From assembly GCF_001592305.1 (NCBI RefSeq), contig NZ_BCWR01000005.1, positions 310,001 to 374,000 of the forward strand: a DNA stretch of 64,000 nt. Direction: 5' to 3'. This DNA comes from Hydrogenophaga taeniospiralis CCUG 15921 (GTDB lineage Bacteria > Pseudomonadota > Gammaproteobacteria > Burkholderiales > Burkholderiaceae_C). Position 1 is the first letter of the stretch, and each line of letters starts with the position of its first letter. The notes below the pieces were generated by a model. It saw only the letters and a list, made by a program, of their open reading frames with translations. It was not told the DNA's origin and did no database searches. Positions 1-11,715 of this stretch are shown here, piece after piece. A program made the translations under genes and the position numbers.

Positions 1-1
1 G

Positions 2-208
2 CAGGACCTGCGCGACCTCGAAGGCGTGACCCCCGAGCTGATCGGCAAACTCGCCGATGCGGGCATCCACACCCGCGACGAGCTGGCCGACCTGGCCACC
101 GACGAGTTGACCGACATCACCGCACAGACGCCTGAAGAGGCCACAGCGCTGATCATGCTGGCCCGCGCGCACTGGTTTACCGGTGACGAAGCGCAATCCA
201 CGAATTGA
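2..208 (+). CDS. nusA: Transcription termination/antitermination factor NusA, C-terminal end (partial)
   Basis: The window opens inside a reading frame that runs to a TGA at 206-208. The 68 visible residues are rich in acidic and small residues and contain helix-hairpin-helix-like units ([20 protein letters not shown]) ending in [15 protein letters not shown], which is how proteobacterial NusA ends. NusA binds RNA polymerase and modulates pausing, termination and antitermination. Position just ahead of infB matches the classic nusA-infB operon. The start and the S1/KH domains lie outside the window, so the call rests on the tail and the context. Confidence 0.88.
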   Translation, partial: QDLRDLEGVTPELIGKLADAGIHTRDELADLATDELTDITAQTPEEATALIMLARAHWFTGDEAQSTN

Positions 209-239
209 CCAGCGGAGGCCCCAGCGGAGAAAAGAACCT

Positions 240-3110
240 ATGACAAGTACCACCGTCGCCGAATTGGCTGCCGAGCTGAACAAGCCCACCTCCGTTTTGC
301 TGGAGCAACTCTCCGCATCCGGGGTTCCCAAGACGTCCGGGACCGATCCGGTCACCGAATCCGACAAGCAGATGCTGCTGGGCCATCTCAAGGCCAGCCA
401 TGGCACGGTCGGTGGTGAGCGCAAGAAGATCACTCTCGTCAAGAAGTCGACCTCTGAAATCAAGCAGGCCGATGCCACCGGACGTGCCCGCACGATCCAG
501 GTGGAAGTGCGCAAGAAGCGCACCTTCATCAAGCGCGATGACGAAATCGTTGCGCCCGAGCCGGTTGCCGAGCCGGTGGCCCCCGCACCCGTGGTGGACA
601 AGGAAGAACTGACCCGGCGCGAGGAAGACGCCCGTCGGCAGGCTGAGCTGCTGCGCCGCCAGGAAGAAGAGCTGACCCAGAAGCGTCTGGAGCGCGAGGC
701 CGAAGAGGCGCGCCAGGCCGAGGCCGAGCGGGCCCGTGCTGCCGCCGAGGCCGCCCAGGCTGCCGCTCAGGCCGCGGCCGCGCAGCAAGAAGAATCCGTT
801 GTCACCGACGAAGCCGCGCAAGCCGAACGTGCGGCCAAGCAGACCCAGGCCAAGACCGCGACGCTGGAGCGTGAATCGGCGGCCCGCGTGCTGGCCGACA
901 AGAACGCAGAGACCAAGAAGACCGAGGAACTGCGTGCCCAGGATCTGGTGGAGCGTCGCCGCAAGGCCGAGGCCGAAGCCGCCAACATCCGCGCCATGAT
1001 GGCCGCCCCGGCCAAGACCCTGGTGGCCAAGAAGCCCGAGCCCACGCCCGACCCCAAGGCCGGCATCAAAGGCACTTTGCACAAGCCCGCAGGGACGCCC
1101 GGCAAACCCGCCCCCGCGGTGGCCGGTGCGACTGCCGCGCCGGGCGCGGCTGGGAAGAAGGAGGTCAAGTCCGAGAACCTGTCGTCCACCTGGAAGGACG
1201 ACGCGGCCAAGAAGAAGGAAATCAAGACCCGTGGCGACACCAGCGCCGGACGCTCCAACTGGCGCGGTGGTCCGCGCGGTGGCAGTGGCCGCCGCAACGA
1301 CCGCGACAGCCGCGATGCGGGCCAGAGCAGCTTCGTGGCGCCGACCGAGTTCAAGGTGCTCGAAGTGCATGTGCCGGAAACCATCACGGTGGCCGAGCTG
1401 GCGCACAAGATGAGCCTGAAGTCGTCCGAGGTCATCAAGCAGTTGATGAAGCTGGGCCAGATGGTCACCATCAACCAGCCGCTGGACCAGGACACCGCCA
1501 TGATCGTGGTGGAAGAGCTGGGCCACAAGGCCGTCGTGGCCGCGCTGGACGATCCGGAAGCCTTCACCGACGAAGATGCCTCGCAACACGAAGCCGAGTT
1601 GCTGCCACGTGCGCCTGTCGTCACCGTCATGGGTCACGTCGACCACGGCAAGACCTCGCTGCTGGACTACATCCGCCGCGCCAAGGTGGCCGCGGGCGAG
1701 GCCGGCGGCATCACGCAGCACATTGGCGCCTACCACGTGGAAACCCCGCGCGGCGTGATCTCATTCCTCGATACCCCGGGTCACGAGGCGTTCACCGCCA
1801 TGCGGGCCCGTGGTGCGCAGGCGACCGACATCGTGATCCTGGTGTGTGCCGCCGATGACGGTGTCATGCCGCAGACCAAGGAAGCCATCAAGCACGCGAA
1901 AGCGGCGGGTGTGCCCATGGTCGTTGCACTCACCAAGATTGACAAGCCCGGCATCAACCTGGAGAAGGTGCGTTCGGAGCTGGTGTCCGAAGAGGTCGTG
2001 CCCGAAGAATTCGGTGGCGACGTGCCCTTCGTGGGCGTGTCGGCCAAGACCGGCGAGGGCGTGGACGCGCTGCTCGAACAGGTGCTGCTGCAGGCCGAAG
2101 TGCTGGAGCTCAAGGCGCCGGTGGACGCCATGGCCAAGGGCCTGGTGATCGAAGCGCGCCTGGACAAGGGCCGCGGTGCGGTGGCCACGGTGCTGGTGCA
2201 GAGCGGTACGCTCAAGACCGGCGATGTGATCCTGGTCGGTCAGACCTCGGGCCGCGTGCGTGCCATGCTCGACGAAAATGGCAAGACCATCAAATCCGCT
2301 GGTCCGTCCATCCCGGTGGAGATCCAGGGTCTGGCCGAAGTGCCTCAAGCCGGTGACGATTTCATGGTGATGACCGACGAGCGCCGTGCGCGCGAGATCG
2401 CGACCTACCGCGCCGGCAAGTTCCGCAACACCAAGCTGGCCAAACAGCAGGCGGCCAAGCTGGAGAACATGTTCACCGATATGTCCGCCGGCGAAGTCAA
2501 GGTGCTGCCGATCATCGTCAAGGCCGACGTGCAGGGTTCGCAGGAAGCGCTGGGCGCCTCGTTGCTCAAGCTCTCGACCGACGAGGTCAAGGTGCAGCTG
2601 GTGTTCTCGGGCGTCGGCGGCATCAGCGAGTCCGACGTCAACCTGGCCATCGCGTCCAAGGCCGTGATCATTGGCTTCAACGTGCGTGCCGATGTGGGTG
2701 CACGCAAGCTGGCCGAGGGCAACGACGTGGACCTGCGTTACTACAACATCATCTACGACGCCGTGGACGAGTTGAAGGCGGCCATGTCGGGCATGCTGGC
2801 ACCGGAGAAGCGCGAAGAGGTCATCGGCTCGGCCGAGATCCGCACCGTCTTCGTGGCCTCCAAGATCGGTACCGTGGCGGGCTGTATGGTCACCTCGGGC
2901 ATGGTCACCCGCAACGCGCACTTCCGCCTGCTGCGCGACAACGTGGTGGTCTACACCGGCGAGATCGACACGCTCAAGCGCCTCAAGGACGATGTGCGCG
3001 AAGTCAAGGAAGGCTTCGAGTGCGGTATCAAGCTCAAGAACTACAACGACATCCGTGAGGGTGATCAGCTGGAGTTCTTCGAGGTCAAAGAAGTGGCCCG
3101 TACGCTTTGA
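240..3110 (+). CDS. infB: Translation initiation factor IF-2
   Basis: IF-2 is the GTPase that brings initiator fMet-tRNA to the 30S subunit and promotes 50S joining. The 956-residue protein has an N-terminal IF2_N unit starting [15 protein letters not shown], a long charged Ala/Glu/Arg-rich linker (about residues 100-350), a second IF2_N unit near residue 380, then the GTPase. G1 is GHVDHGKT near residue 464, G3 is DTPGHEAF, and G4 is TKID where many IF-2 proteins have NKID. The C-terminal domains extend to KEVARTL. I chose ATG 240 because it has AGCGGAGA just upstream and matches the family N-terminus; the frame is open further upstream but that stretch overlaps nusA. It is cotranscribed with nusA 31 bases upstream. 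Confidence 0.97.
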   Translation: MTSTTVAELAAELNKPTSVLLEQLSASGVPKTSGTDPVTESDKQMLLGHLKASHGTVGGERKKITLVKKSTSEIKQADATGRARTIQVEVRKKRTFIKRDDEIVAPEPVAEPVAPAPVVDKEELTRREEDARRQAELLRRQEEELTQKRLEREAEEARQAEAERARAAAEAAQAAAQAAAAQQEESVVTDEAAQAERAAKQTQAKTATLERESAARVLADKNAETKKTEELRAQDLVERRRKAEAEAANIRAMMAAPAKTLVAKKPEPTPDPKAGIKGTLHKPAGTPGKPAPAVAGATAAPGAAGKKEVKSENLSSTWKDDAAKKKEIKTRGDTSAGRSNWRGGPRGGSGRRNDRDSRDAGQSSFVAPTEFKVLEVHVPETITVAELAHKMSLKSSEVIKQLMKLGQMVTINQPLDQDTAMIVVEELGHKAVVAALDDPEAFTDEDASQHEAELLPRAPVVTVMGHVDHGKTSLLDYIRRAKVAAGEAGGITQHIGAYHVETPRGVISFLDTPGHEAFTAMRARGAQATDIVILVCAADDGVMPQTKEAIKHAKAAGVPMVVALTKIDKPGINLEKVRSELVSEEVVPEEFGGDVPFVGVSAKTGEGVDALLEQVLLQAEVLELKAPVDAMAKGLVIEARLDKGRGAVATVLVQSGTLKTGDVILVGQTSGRVRAMLDENGKTIKSAGPSIPVEIQGLAEVPQAGDDFMVMTDERRAREIATYRAGKFRNTKLAKQQAAKLENMFTDMSAGEVKVLPIIVKADVQGSQEALGASLLKLSTDEVKVQLVFSGVGGISESDVNLAIASKAVIIGFNVRADVGARKLAEGNDVDLRYYNIIYDAVDELKAAMSGMLAPEKREEVIGSAEIRTVFVASKIGTVAGCMVTSGMVTRNAHFRLLRDNVVVYTGEIDTLKRLKDDVREVKEGFECGIKLKNYNDIREGDQLEFFEVKEVARTL

Positions 3111-3130
3111 TGCCTGGAGCACAAGACACC

Positions 3131-3817
3131 ATGCGCCCGTCCAAAGGTTTCTGGCCAGAGTACAAGGGGCTGATGCTGTTCATCGGCTTCATGCTCGTGT
3201 TCCGCTCGGCCGTGGCCGACTGGAACTACGTGCCGTCCTCGTCCATGAACCCCACCCTGGTGGCGGGCGACCGTGTCGTGGTGAACAAGCTTGCCTACAG
3301 CCTGCGTGTGCCTTTCACGCTGACCCACATCACCCGCTGGGCCGAGCCCGAGGCGGGCGACGTGGTGACGTTCGACTCGCCCGCCGATGGCCTGAACCTG
3401 ATCAAACGGGTGGTGGCGGTCGGCGGTGACACGGTCGAGATGCTCGACAACACCCTGATCGTCAATGGCCAGGCACAAGAACGGGTATTGCTCGACAGTG
3501 CCCGCACCGTGCCCACCGAGCAGGGTCCGCTGTCTGTGGAGGTCTGGCTTGAGAGCCTCGGCCAGCGTCGGCACGAAACCGCGCTGATTCCGCCGCTCAA
3601 CCATGTCAAGGCGTTTGACCCGGTGCGGGTTCCCGAAGGGCATGTGCTGGTGTTGGGCGATAGCCGCGACAACAGCCGGGACTCGCGTTTCATCGGATTC
3701 ATCGACGTCCACCGCATCACGGGCCGTGCCGAGCGCGTGGCTCTGTCGCACAATCCGCAGCGCTTCTACGTGCCGCGCGCTCAGCGCTGGTGGTTGCCGT
3801 TGGAAAGCGGGGTCTGA
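3131..3817 (+). CDS. Signal peptidase I family protein (S26), second-copy type
   Basis: This is a short (228 residues) S26 serine peptidase, a type that cleaves signal peptides on the outer face of the cytoplasmic membrane. It has one N-terminal membrane segment ([19 protein letters not shown]), the catalytic serine in PSSSMNPTL, a lysine-containing box [10 protein letters not shown], and the late box [15 protein letters not shown]. The usual lepB beside lepA is longer and has two membrane segments, so this looks like a paralogue. It lies between infB and rbfA, where a peptidase is not normally found, and ends 5 bases before rbfA. ATG 3131 has GGAG 11 bases upstream; ATG 3110, overlapping the infB stop, is an alternative. 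Whether it acts on general or special substrates is not visible. Confidence 0.85.
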   Translation: MRPSKGFWPEYKGLMLFIGFMLVFRSAVADWNYVPSSSMNPTLVAGDRVVVNKLAYSLRVPFTLTHITRWAEPEAGDVVTFDSPADGLNLIKRVVAVGGDTVEMLDNTLIVNGQAQERVLLDSARTVPTEQGPLSVEVWLESLGQRRHETALIPPLNHVKAFDPVRVPEGHVLVLGDSRDNSRDSRFIGFIDVHRITGRAERVALSHNPQRFYVPRAQRWWLPLESGV

Positions 3818-3822
3818 AGACC

Positions 3823-4197
3823 ATGGCCGTCAAGAAATCATCCACTCCCAATCGCGGCTTCCGCGTGGCCGACCAGATCCAGCGCGATCTGTCCGAGCTG
3901 ATCGCGCGCGAACTCAAGGACCCGCGGGTGGGCATGGTCACGATCAACGCGGTCGAGGTCACACCCGACTATGCGCACGCCAAGGTGTTTTTCAGCCTGC
4001 TCACCGGCGATCCGGCCGAGACCCTGCAAGGCCTGAACACCGCGGCTGGTTTTCTGCGCAGTGGCCTGTTCAAGCGCCTGCACATCCACACCGTGCCCAC
4101 GCTGCACTTCGTGTTCGACCGCACCACCGAGCGCGCGGCCGACATGAACGCCTTGATTTCCAAGGCGGTGGCCTCTCGTTCCAAAGACGGAGACTGA
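3823..4197 (+). CDS. rbfA: 30S ribosome-binding factor RbfA
   Basis: RbfA is a small KH-fold protein that binds the 5' helix region of 16S rRNA during late 30S maturation and cold adaptation. The 124-residue protein shows the family features: an N-terminal [14 protein letters not shown] helix, [17 protein letters not shown], the strand with YAHAKVFFS, and the C-terminal [19 protein letters not shown]. Start ATG 3823 is chosen because the protein then begins [15 protein letters not shown]; an upstream frame extension would overlap the peptidase gene. It sits 2 bases before truB in the conserved infB-rbfA-truB order. Confidence 0.96.
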   Translation: MAVKKSSTPNRGFRVADQIQRDLSELIARELKDPRVGMVTINAVEVTPDYAHAKVFFSLLTGDPAETLQGLNTAAGFLRSGLFKRLHIHTVPTLHFVFDRTTERAADMNALISKAVASRSKDGD

Positions 4198-4199
4198 CC

Positions 4200-5182
4200 A
4201 TGCAGCGCCTAAGCACCAGGGTGCAACGGCGCCCTGTGCATGGGGTGCTGTTGCTCGACAAACCGCTGGGTCTTTCCAGCAACCAGGCTCTGCAAAAGGC
4301 CAAATGGCTGCTGCGCGCCGAAAAAGCCGGCCACACCGGCACGCTGGATCCACTGGCGACTGGCGTGCTGCCCCTGTGTTTCGGTGCCGCCACCAAGTTC
4401 AGCCAGCTCCATCTGGATGCCGACAAGACCTACGAGACCACCGTGCGGCTGGGGGTGAAGACCCGCACCGGCGACGCCGAGGGCGAGGTGATCGAGACCC
4501 GGCCCGTGACCTGCAGCGTGGGTCAGGTGGTCGAGGTGCTGGACCGTTTCACCGGCCCGATCGAGCAGGTGCCGCCCATGCACAGCGCCCTGAAGAAGGA
4601 CGGCAAGCCGCTCTACGAATACGCCCGCGATGGCGAGACGGTCGAGCGCGAAGCACGCCATGTGGTGATCCACGAACTGGAGTTGCTCGACATGCAGCTC
4701 CAGGGCGAAGCCCCTCAGCTGCGGCTGCGCGTGCGCTGCAGCAAAGGCACCTACATCCGCACCCTGGGCGAAGACATCGGTGAAGCGCTCGGCTGTGGCG
4801 GGCACCTCATCATGTTGCGCCGCACCGCCACCGGCCCGTTCGACGAATCACAGTGCACCACGCTCGAAGCGCTGGAGGCCGACAGCGAAGCGCAACGCGT
4901 GGCCCGACTCTTGCCTGTAGACATCCTGCTGGGCGGGCACACACCGGTGGCGCTCGATGCCGAAGGCGCCGGACGCTTCCTCAGTGGCGTTCGCCGTCGG
5001 GGCAACTGGCCCGATCAGGGGCAGGTGGCCGTGTTCGGCCCCGGGCCCGGAGCCGAATCCAGCGAAAACGAACCATCGCCCAGGCCCGTCCTGCTGGGCA
5101 GTGGCCACACCCAAGGTGGTGAACTGATCCCGGGGCGGCTGCTGAGCCCCATCGAAATACAGCAAATCCTGGAAACCGCAAC

Positions 5183-5186
<4 letters not shown>
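4200..5186 (+). CDS. truB: tRNA pseudouridine(55) synthase TruB
   Basis: TruB converts U55 of the tRNA T-loop to pseudouridine. The protein of 328 residues carries the conserved [18 protein letters not shown] start, the catalytic aspartate in [17 protein letters not shown], and the [16 protein letters not shown] motif. The usual Lys-Pro-Xaa-Gly-xxS pattern is slightly altered (KPLGLSSN). The C-terminal part is longer than E. coli TruB, with a Gly/Glu-rich insertion around residues 275-300. Its TGA overlaps the typA ATG (ATGA at 5183-5186), so the two are translationally coupled. Confidence 0.96.
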
Positions 5187-7006
<1,820 letters not shown>

Positions 7007-7082
7007 GCCTGGACCCCACGCTCCGCCGCCGGGCCGTGCGCCTGGGGCGGGGCGACCGGGGCCACCGCGCGAACCACCCACC

Positions 7083-8105
7083 ATGCCCTTCAAGGCCCTG
7101 AACCGCCTGACCCACACCCAGGCGGTGTTCCTCATGCTGGCGGTGACCCTCATGTGGTCGATCGCCGGTGTGGTTTCGCGCCAACTGGAGTCGGCCGCGC
7201 GTTTTGAGGTGACGTTCTGGCGCAGCGCGTTCACCGCGCTCTCGCTGCTGGTGATCCTGCCGATCTGGCGCCACATGGACCGCGGCCAGGGCCTGCTGCC
7301 ACCAGAGCGGACCGACACCGGGCCGTGGCGCCTCTGGCTCAAGCGCCACTGGGGCCTGATTCCGGAGTCCGGGGCGTTCTGGATTTCCGGCGTGTGCTGG
7401 AGCGTGATGTTCACCGCCTTCATGCTCGCGCTGACCTTCACCAGCGTGGCCAACGTGCTGGTGATCATGTCGGTGGGGCCCTTGTTCACCGCGTTGATTG
7501 CGCGCATCTTCATCGGCCATCGCCTGGCCACACGCACCTGGCTGGCCATCGTGGCGGCCGGTGCAGGCATCGCCTACATGTACGGCAGCCAGTTCGTCGC
7601 TGCCGTGACCCACCCCGAGATCGATACCGGCGGACTGTTGCTGGGCTCGCTGTTTTCCCTGTGCGTGCCCGTGGCCGGTGCCATCAACTGGACGGTGGTG
7701 CAGCGCGGCCAGACCCATGGCGAAAAGATCGACCTGGTGCCCTCGGTGCTGCTGGGCGCGGTGATCTCGTCGCTGCTCACCTGGCCGCTGGCAATGCCTT
7801 TCGCCGCCACGGGCAGCGACGTGGCCTGGCTGGCCCTGCTGGGCCTGGTGCAACTGGCCATCCCTTGCGCGCTGTCGGTGGTCTGCGCCCGTGTGCTCAA
7901 GGCGCCCGAGGTCTCGCTGCTGGCCCTGCTCGAAGTCATCTTCGGCATTCTCTGGGCCTGGATCGGGGCCGGCGAAGTGCCGGGCGACGAAGTGCTGCTG
8001 GGCGGCAGCCTGGTCATCGGCGCCCTGGTGCTCAACGAACTGCTGGGCTGGCGTTCGCGCGCCGGCATGCCACGTATCCAGACGGTCGACAAACCGCCAC
8101 AATGA
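7083..8105 (+). CDS. DMT superfamily transporter, EamA type
   Basis: This 340-residue membrane protein has about ten hydrophobic segments arranged as two EamA repeats, the architecture of drug/metabolite exporters in the inner membrane. The first repeat starts VFLMLAVTLMWSIAGVVSRQLE with the usual Trp/Ser near the first helix; the second ends with a glutamate-bearing helix LLALLEVIFGILWAW, a signature of this superfamily, and a C-terminal helix LVIGALVLNELLG. The substrate cannot be told. The stop overlaps the ATG of the following hydrolase (8102-8105), suggesting cotranscription. Confidence 0.9.
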   Translation: MPFKALNRLTHTQAVFLMLAVTLMWSIAGVVSRQLESAARFEVTFWRSAFTALSLLVILPIWRHMDRGQGLLPPERTDTGPWRLWLKRHWGLIPESGAFWISGVCWSVMFTAFMLALTFTSVANVLVIMSVGPLFTALIARIFIGHRLATRTWLAIVAAGAGIAYMYGSQFVAAVTHPEIDTGGLLLGSLFSLCVPVAGAINWTVVQRGQTHGEKIDLVPSVLLGAVISSLLTWPLAMPFAATGSDVAWLALLGLVQLAIPCALSVVCARVLKAPEVSLLALLEVIFGILWAWIGAGEVPGDEVLLGGSLVIGALVLNELLGWRSRAGMPRIQTVDKPPQ

Positions 8106-9229
8106 ACGCTTCCTCCGGAAACACGAAGATGAACGCTCCCACCGCCGAAACCCACGTCGTCGCCGAGATCCAGGGCCGGGTCGGCTGCATCACGTTGAAC
8201 CGGCCCAAGGCGCTCAACGCCCTGTCGTTGGAGATGCTGCGCGCCATCACCCAGGCGCTGCTGGCCTGGAAAGACGACGGCATGGTGCTGGCCGTGGTGG
8301 TGCGTGGCGTGAACAAGGAAGGCCCGTTCGGCGCCTTCTGCGCGGGGGGCGACATCCGCTTCTTCCACCAGGCCGCGCTCGCAGGCAACCCCGCGCTGGA
8401 AGATTTCTTCACCGAAGAGTACGCGCTCAACCACCTGATCCACACCTACCCCAAGCCCTACATCGCGCTCATGGACGGCATCGTCATGGGCGGTGGCATG
8501 GGCATCAGCCAGGGTGCGAGCCTGCGCATCGTCACCGAGCGCAGCAAGCTCGCCATGCCCGAAACCAACATCGGCCTGTTCCCCGACGTGGGAGGCGGCT
8601 ACTTCCTGAGCCGTTGCCCGGGCCGCCTGGGCGAATACCTCGCGCTGACGGGCCATGTGCTGGGCGCACGCGACGCCATGGCTGCGGGCTTGGCCGACGG
8701 TTTCATCGAATCCGGCCGTCTGCCTGGCTTGTGGGCCTCGCTGGCACAGACTCCGTTTGAAAACGGCGCCTCGGTGGAGCGCTGGTGCGCCAGCCACCTG
8801 AGCACCACGGTCGTTCCCGGTGCCTGGCCCATGCCGGAAATCGATCGCGTGTTCGCGCTGCCCGATCTCACGCAGATCATCACCACGCTGGAGGCCACCG
8901 ACAGCGACTGGGCGCGCGCCACCGCCGCCACCCTGCGCCAGCGTTCACCGCTCATGCTGCATGTGGTGCTGGAGCAAGTGCGCCGCGCGCGCGCCATGGG
9001 CCTGGCCGACGACCTGCGCATGGAGCGGGACATGGTGCATCACTGCTTCCATCTGCGGCCCGGTGCGCAGAGCGAGACGGTGGAAGGCATTCGTGCGCTG
9101 GCGGTGGACAAGGACCACGCCCCGCGCTGGAACCCGCCGCGCATCGAAGACGTGACGCCCGCGCAGGTGGCCGCGTTCTTTGAGAGCCCCTGGGCTGCCA
9201 ACGCACACCCCTTGCGTCAGCTGGGCTGA
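8102..9229 (+). CDS. Enoyl-CoA hydratase/isomerase family protein, 3-hydroxyisobutyryl-CoA hydrolase-like
   Basis: The 375-residue protein belongs to the crotonase superfamily and is closest in layout to 3-hydroxyisobutyryl-CoA hydrolases of valine breakdown. Visible signs are NRPKALNALSLEML, the first oxyanion-hole strand FCAGGDIRFFHQ, the second IVMGGGMGISQGASLRI, and the hydrolase-type stretch MPETNIGLFPDVGGGYFLS. The long C-terminal region with FESPWAANAHPL is typical of that subgroup and absent from plain enoyl-CoA hydratases. No other valine genes are adjacent. ATG 8102 overlaps the transporter stop; ATG 8129 is an alternative and neither has a strong ribosome site. Confidence 0.85.
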   Translation: MNASSGNTKMNAPTAETHVVAEIQGRVGCITLNRPKALNALSLEMLRAITQALLAWKDDGMVLAVVVRGVNKEGPFGAFCAGGDIRFFHQAALAGNPALEDFFTEEYALNHLIHTYPKPYIALMDGIVMGGGMGISQGASLRIVTERSKLAMPETNIGLFPDVGGGYFLSRCPGRLGEYLALTGHVLGARDAMAAGLADGFIESGRLPGLWASLAQTPFENGASVERWCASHLSTTVVPGAWPMPEIDRVFALPDLTQIITTLEATDSDWARATAATLRQRSPLMLHVVLEQVRRARAMGLADDLRMERDMVHHCFHLRPGAQSETVEGIRALAVDKDHAPRWNPPRIEDVTPAQVAAFFESPWAANAHPLRQLG

Positions 9230-9239
9230 CCTCGATTCC

Positions 9240-10076
9240 TCAGAGCTGGCCGTGAACCGCACGGGCCAGCGCCAGCAGGGTCTCGCGGGGCAGGGGGCCT
9301 GCCAGGGCGTAGCCAAAGCCCTGATCCACCCAGTAAAAGCGCGGTACCGGGCCATCGTCCGTGAAGCGAAACGCGGTTTCATCCCCAGCCGCGCCGTTCG
9401 GGCCGGTGTCCAGTGCGCCCAGGTACAAGGTCAGTCGGACGCCGCTGGCGTCCTGGTACATGAACTGGGCGCGCGCGCCGGTGTCACCCGGCAGCAGGCG
9501 GCCCCCCATCAACTGGTAGCCCTGCGGGCCCAGGTCCGGCATGGCCAGCGGCTTGCCCAGGCGCTTGGAGAGCCATTGCACCAGATGCGCCTGTTCGCTC
9601 GCGGAAACTTCCACGGGGTGGCGGACCTCGGGTGAATACACCACGTGGGCCACGGCCGCCTGCTGCGCAAACGCCAGGCTCCGTTGCCCCGCCAAGCTGG
9701 GCGTGCCCGCCCGACCTGGCCATGACCCGTGGCTCAGCCAACCCAGGCCGAAGGCCACCACCACGCTGGCAGCCATGCCGCCCCAGCGCCACCAGTCGTT
9801 GGTCTGGCGGCGAGTGGCGGCGGCACGTCCCAGCACGTCGCGCATCGGCTGCGGCACCGGCGCCTCCAGCAGGGGAGCATGCAGTGCCCGCAGGGCTTCG
9901 CGCTGCGCACGCCAGTCGGCGAGCCGGCGGCTGGCCTCAGGCTGCTGCAAGAGCCGCGCTTCGATGGCCTGGCGGTCCGCGGGCGGCAGGTGGCCGTCGA
10001 TGAGGGCGTGCAGCTCATCGTCGGTCACGGGGGCGGCAACGGGCGGTGGCATCTCGGGTTTCATGGGTTCACTCAT
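9240..10076 (-). CDS. Anti-sigma factor, membrane anchored
   Basis: The 278-residue protein has an N-terminal cytoplasmic zone (about residues 1-90) with the anti-sigma pattern DDELHALIDGHLPPADRQ, one membrane helix (GGMAASVVVAFGLGWLSHG, about 100-118), and a periplasmic domain ending YALAGPLPRETLLALARA. This is the layout of transmembrane anti-sigma factors that hold an ECF sigma at the membrane. There is no HxxxCxxC zinc motif in the N-terminal part. It starts 9 bases after the sigma gene, which supports the pairing. It converges with the crotonase gene, leaving only 10 bases between the stops. Confidence 0.85.
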   Translation of the reverse strand: MSEPMKPEMPPPVAAPVTDDELHALIDGHLPPADRQAIEARLLQQPEASRRLADWRAQREALRALHAPLLEAPVPQPMRDVLGRAAATRRQTNDWWRWGGMAASVVVAFGLGWLSHGSWPGRAGTPSLAGQRSLAFAQQAAVAHVVYSPEVRHPVEVSASEQAHLVQWLSKRLGKPLAMPDLGPQGYQLMGGRLLPGDTGARAQFMYQDASGVRLTLYLGALDTGPNGAAGDETAFRFTDDGPVPRFYWVDQGFGYALAGPLPRETLLALARAVHGQL

Positions 10077-10085
10077 CCAGCAAAT

Positions 10086-10622
10086 TCACTTCAGCCGGCG
10101 CAACGGCACCGGCTCGGCTGCACGCGGCAAGCCGGCCGCGGTCGGTGCGCCATCCATCAGGGCCTGCAGCCGGTGGCGAGCCCGCGACAGCCGGGACATC
10201 ACCGTGCCTTCTGGCACGCCCGTGATCCGGGCCACGGTCTTGTACGACAGGTCTTCCAGCGTCACCAGCAGCAGCACCTCGCGCTGTTCCTCCGGTAATA
10301 GCAGCAGGCAGCGCTGCAGATCGAGCGCGGTGTCGGTGGGCAGGGCTGGCGCGATCAGTTCGGCTTCGCTGTCGTCCACATCCACCTCGCGTCCGGCGGC
10401 GTTCTGTCGTCGGACGCGTTGCAACTGGTTCATGTACAGGTTGTGCATCAGGGTGAACAGCCAGGCGCGCAGATCCGTACCCTCGCGCCACAGCCGGTGT
10501 TTCGTGCAGGCACGCTCCAGCGTGTCCTGCACCAGGTCGTCGGCCGCCCAGGCATCGCCCGTCAGCGCCCGCGCATAGCGCCGAAGACCGGGGATTTCGC
10601 TCAGGAGCTCGTTCGGATGCAT
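10086..10622 (-). CDS. ECF-type RNA polymerase sigma factor
   Basis: A 178-residue sigma-70 family factor that directs RNA polymerase to a small regulon. Region 2 is seen in LTGDAWAADDLVQDTLERA followed by LRAWLFTLMHNLYMNQ; region 4 is seen in LPEEQREVLLLVTLEDLSY with the helix-turn-helix GVPEGTVMSRLSRARHRL. No region 3 or extra domain is present. It is transcribed just before the anti-sigma gene and just after the small secreted protein gene, so a three-gene module is likely. The inducing signal cannot be read from the sequence. Confidence 0.93.
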   Translation of the reverse strand: MHPNELLSEIPGLRRYARALTGDAWAADDLVQDTLERACTKHRLWREGTDLRAWLFTLMHNLYMNQLQRVRRQNAAGREVDVDDSEAELIAPALPTDTALDLQRCLLLLPEEQREVLLLVTLEDLSYKTVARITGVPEGTVMSRLSRARHRLQALMDGAPTAAGLPRAAEPVPLRRLK

Positions 10623-10646
10623 GCGCAGGGCAGGGAAGAGCGGAAC

Positions 10647-11021
10647 TCAGGGCTTGGCCGCGTGCCAGACATTGTTGACGCCGTCGCCGGTGGCGTCGCC
10701 AGGTTTGCTGTCCTTGACCCAGTAGTACAGCGGCTTGCCTTTGACGGCCCATTGTTTCTTGCCGTCGTCGCGCGTGATCACGGTGAAATCGCCGCTGGGC
10801 TGGTCGCTGTCGGCCGCCATGAGTGGCGGCCAGTTGGTGGCGCAGGGGCCGTTGCAGACGGATTTGCCGCTGCCGGCCACATCCTTGTCGAAGATGTAGA
10901 GCGTCATCTGGTTGGGGCCCACCAGCATGCCGTTCATGGTTTTGGCCGGCACCTCAGCGTAAACGGATGCGGTGGCGCCCAGCAGGGCGAGGGTCAGGGT
11001 GGCGAGCACGGGGAACTTCAT
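10647..11021 (-). CDS. Secreted COG4315-type repeat protein
   Basis: A 124-residue exported protein. A signal peptide (MKFPVLATLTLALLGATASVYA) precedes two copies of the short secreted repeat found in COG4315 proteins: first MTLYIFDKDVAGSGKSVC with CNGPCATNWPPL, then the WAVKGKPLYYWVKDSKPGDATGDG unit. The function of the family is unknown; several members sit beside ECF sigma/anti-sigma pairs, as here. The start at 11021 is preceded by a strong GGAGG ribosome site; a frame extension upstream is not supported. It could be the target or a sensor of the adjacent sigma system (inference). Confidence 0.88.
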   Translation of the reverse strand: MKFPVLATLTLALLGATASVYAEVPAKTMNGMLVGPNQMTLYIFDKDVAGSGKSVCNGPCATNWPPLMAADSDQPSGDFTVITRDDGKKQWAVKGKPLYYWVKDSKPGDATGDGVNNVWHAAKP

Positions 11022-11079
11022 GGAAACCTCCAGTGGGGATGTTGCGGAACGCAGCACAGGGCTGCACTCACACAAACAC

Positions 11080-11092
11080 CCGGGAGACCCGG
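11080..11092 (-). terminator. Short GC hairpin downstream of smpB
   Basis: CCGGG at 11080-11084 pairs with CCCGG at 11088-11092 with a three-base loop. Read on the minus strand it lies shortly after the smpB stop and is followed by a GT-rich stretch, not a clean U-tract. It may be a weak terminator or only a chance hairpin. Confidence 0.3.
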
Positions 11093-11117
11093 TTTATTCC
11101 CGGTGCTCGCAAAAAAA

Positions 11118-11612
11118 CTAGCGGTGGCGCGACTTCATCACCCGCTCCACCTCGCGCTTGCCCTCGCGCTCCTTGATGGTGTCGCGCTTGTCGTGTTCGG
11201 CCTTGCCCTTGGCCAATGCCAGCTCGCATTTCACCTTGCCGTTTTTCCAGTGCAGGTTCAGTGGCACCAGGGTGTAGCCCTTCTGCTCGATCTTGCCGAT
11301 GAGGCGGCGGATCTGGTCCTTGTGCAGCAGCAGTTTCTTGGTGCGCACCGCGTCCGGGCTGATGTGGGTGGAGGCGGTGTTGAGCGGGTTGATCTGGCAA
11401 CCGATCAGAAACAGCTCGCCCGCCCGGATCACCACGTACCCGTCGGTGAGCTGCACCTTGCCTTCGCGCAGGGCCTTGACCTCCCAGCCTTCGAGCACCA
11501 CCCCGGCCTCGAAGCGCTCTTCGATCGCGTAGTTGTAGAACGCTTTTTTGTTGTCGGCGATGCGGGTGTCGACGCCCTTGGCGGGCGCGGTCTTGCTGGG
11601 TTTGGTGGCCAT
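11118..11612 (-). CDS. smpB: SsrA-binding protein SmpB
   Basis: SmpB is the tmRNA partner that rescues stalled ribosomes. The 164-residue protein shows [32 protein letters not shown], the core [19 protein letters not shown], the [12 protein letters not shown] helix and a basic C-terminal tail ([13 protein letters not shown], ending MKSRHR) that enters the mRNA channel. It faces away from ratA; the 103-base gap between them should hold both promoters. The tmRNA gene itself is not in this window. Confidence 0.96.
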   Translation of the reverse strand: MATKPSKTAPAKGVDTRIADNKKAFYNYAIEERFEAGVVLEGWEVKALREGKVQLTDGYVVIRAGELFLIGCQINPLNTASTHISPDAVRTKKLLLHKDQIRRLIGKIEQKGYTLVPLNLHWKNGKVKCELALAKGKAEHDKRDTIKEREGKREVERVMKSRHR

Positions 11613-11715
11613 GGGGTTTCAGTTGCGGCCGTTTCAGGCCAATACAATGGCAGCGAACACGCTGCGCGGGCGCCTTGCCGAATCTGGCAGATGGCCCTGA
11701 ATGCACGCCGATTGT

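Noticed and set aside
177-1736. Long minus-strand open frame (519 residues) across infB
   Set aside because: It lies entirely opposite a clear infB gene. High GC leaves the opposite strand open; its sequence is Gly/Leu/Arg-rich with no recognisable motifs.
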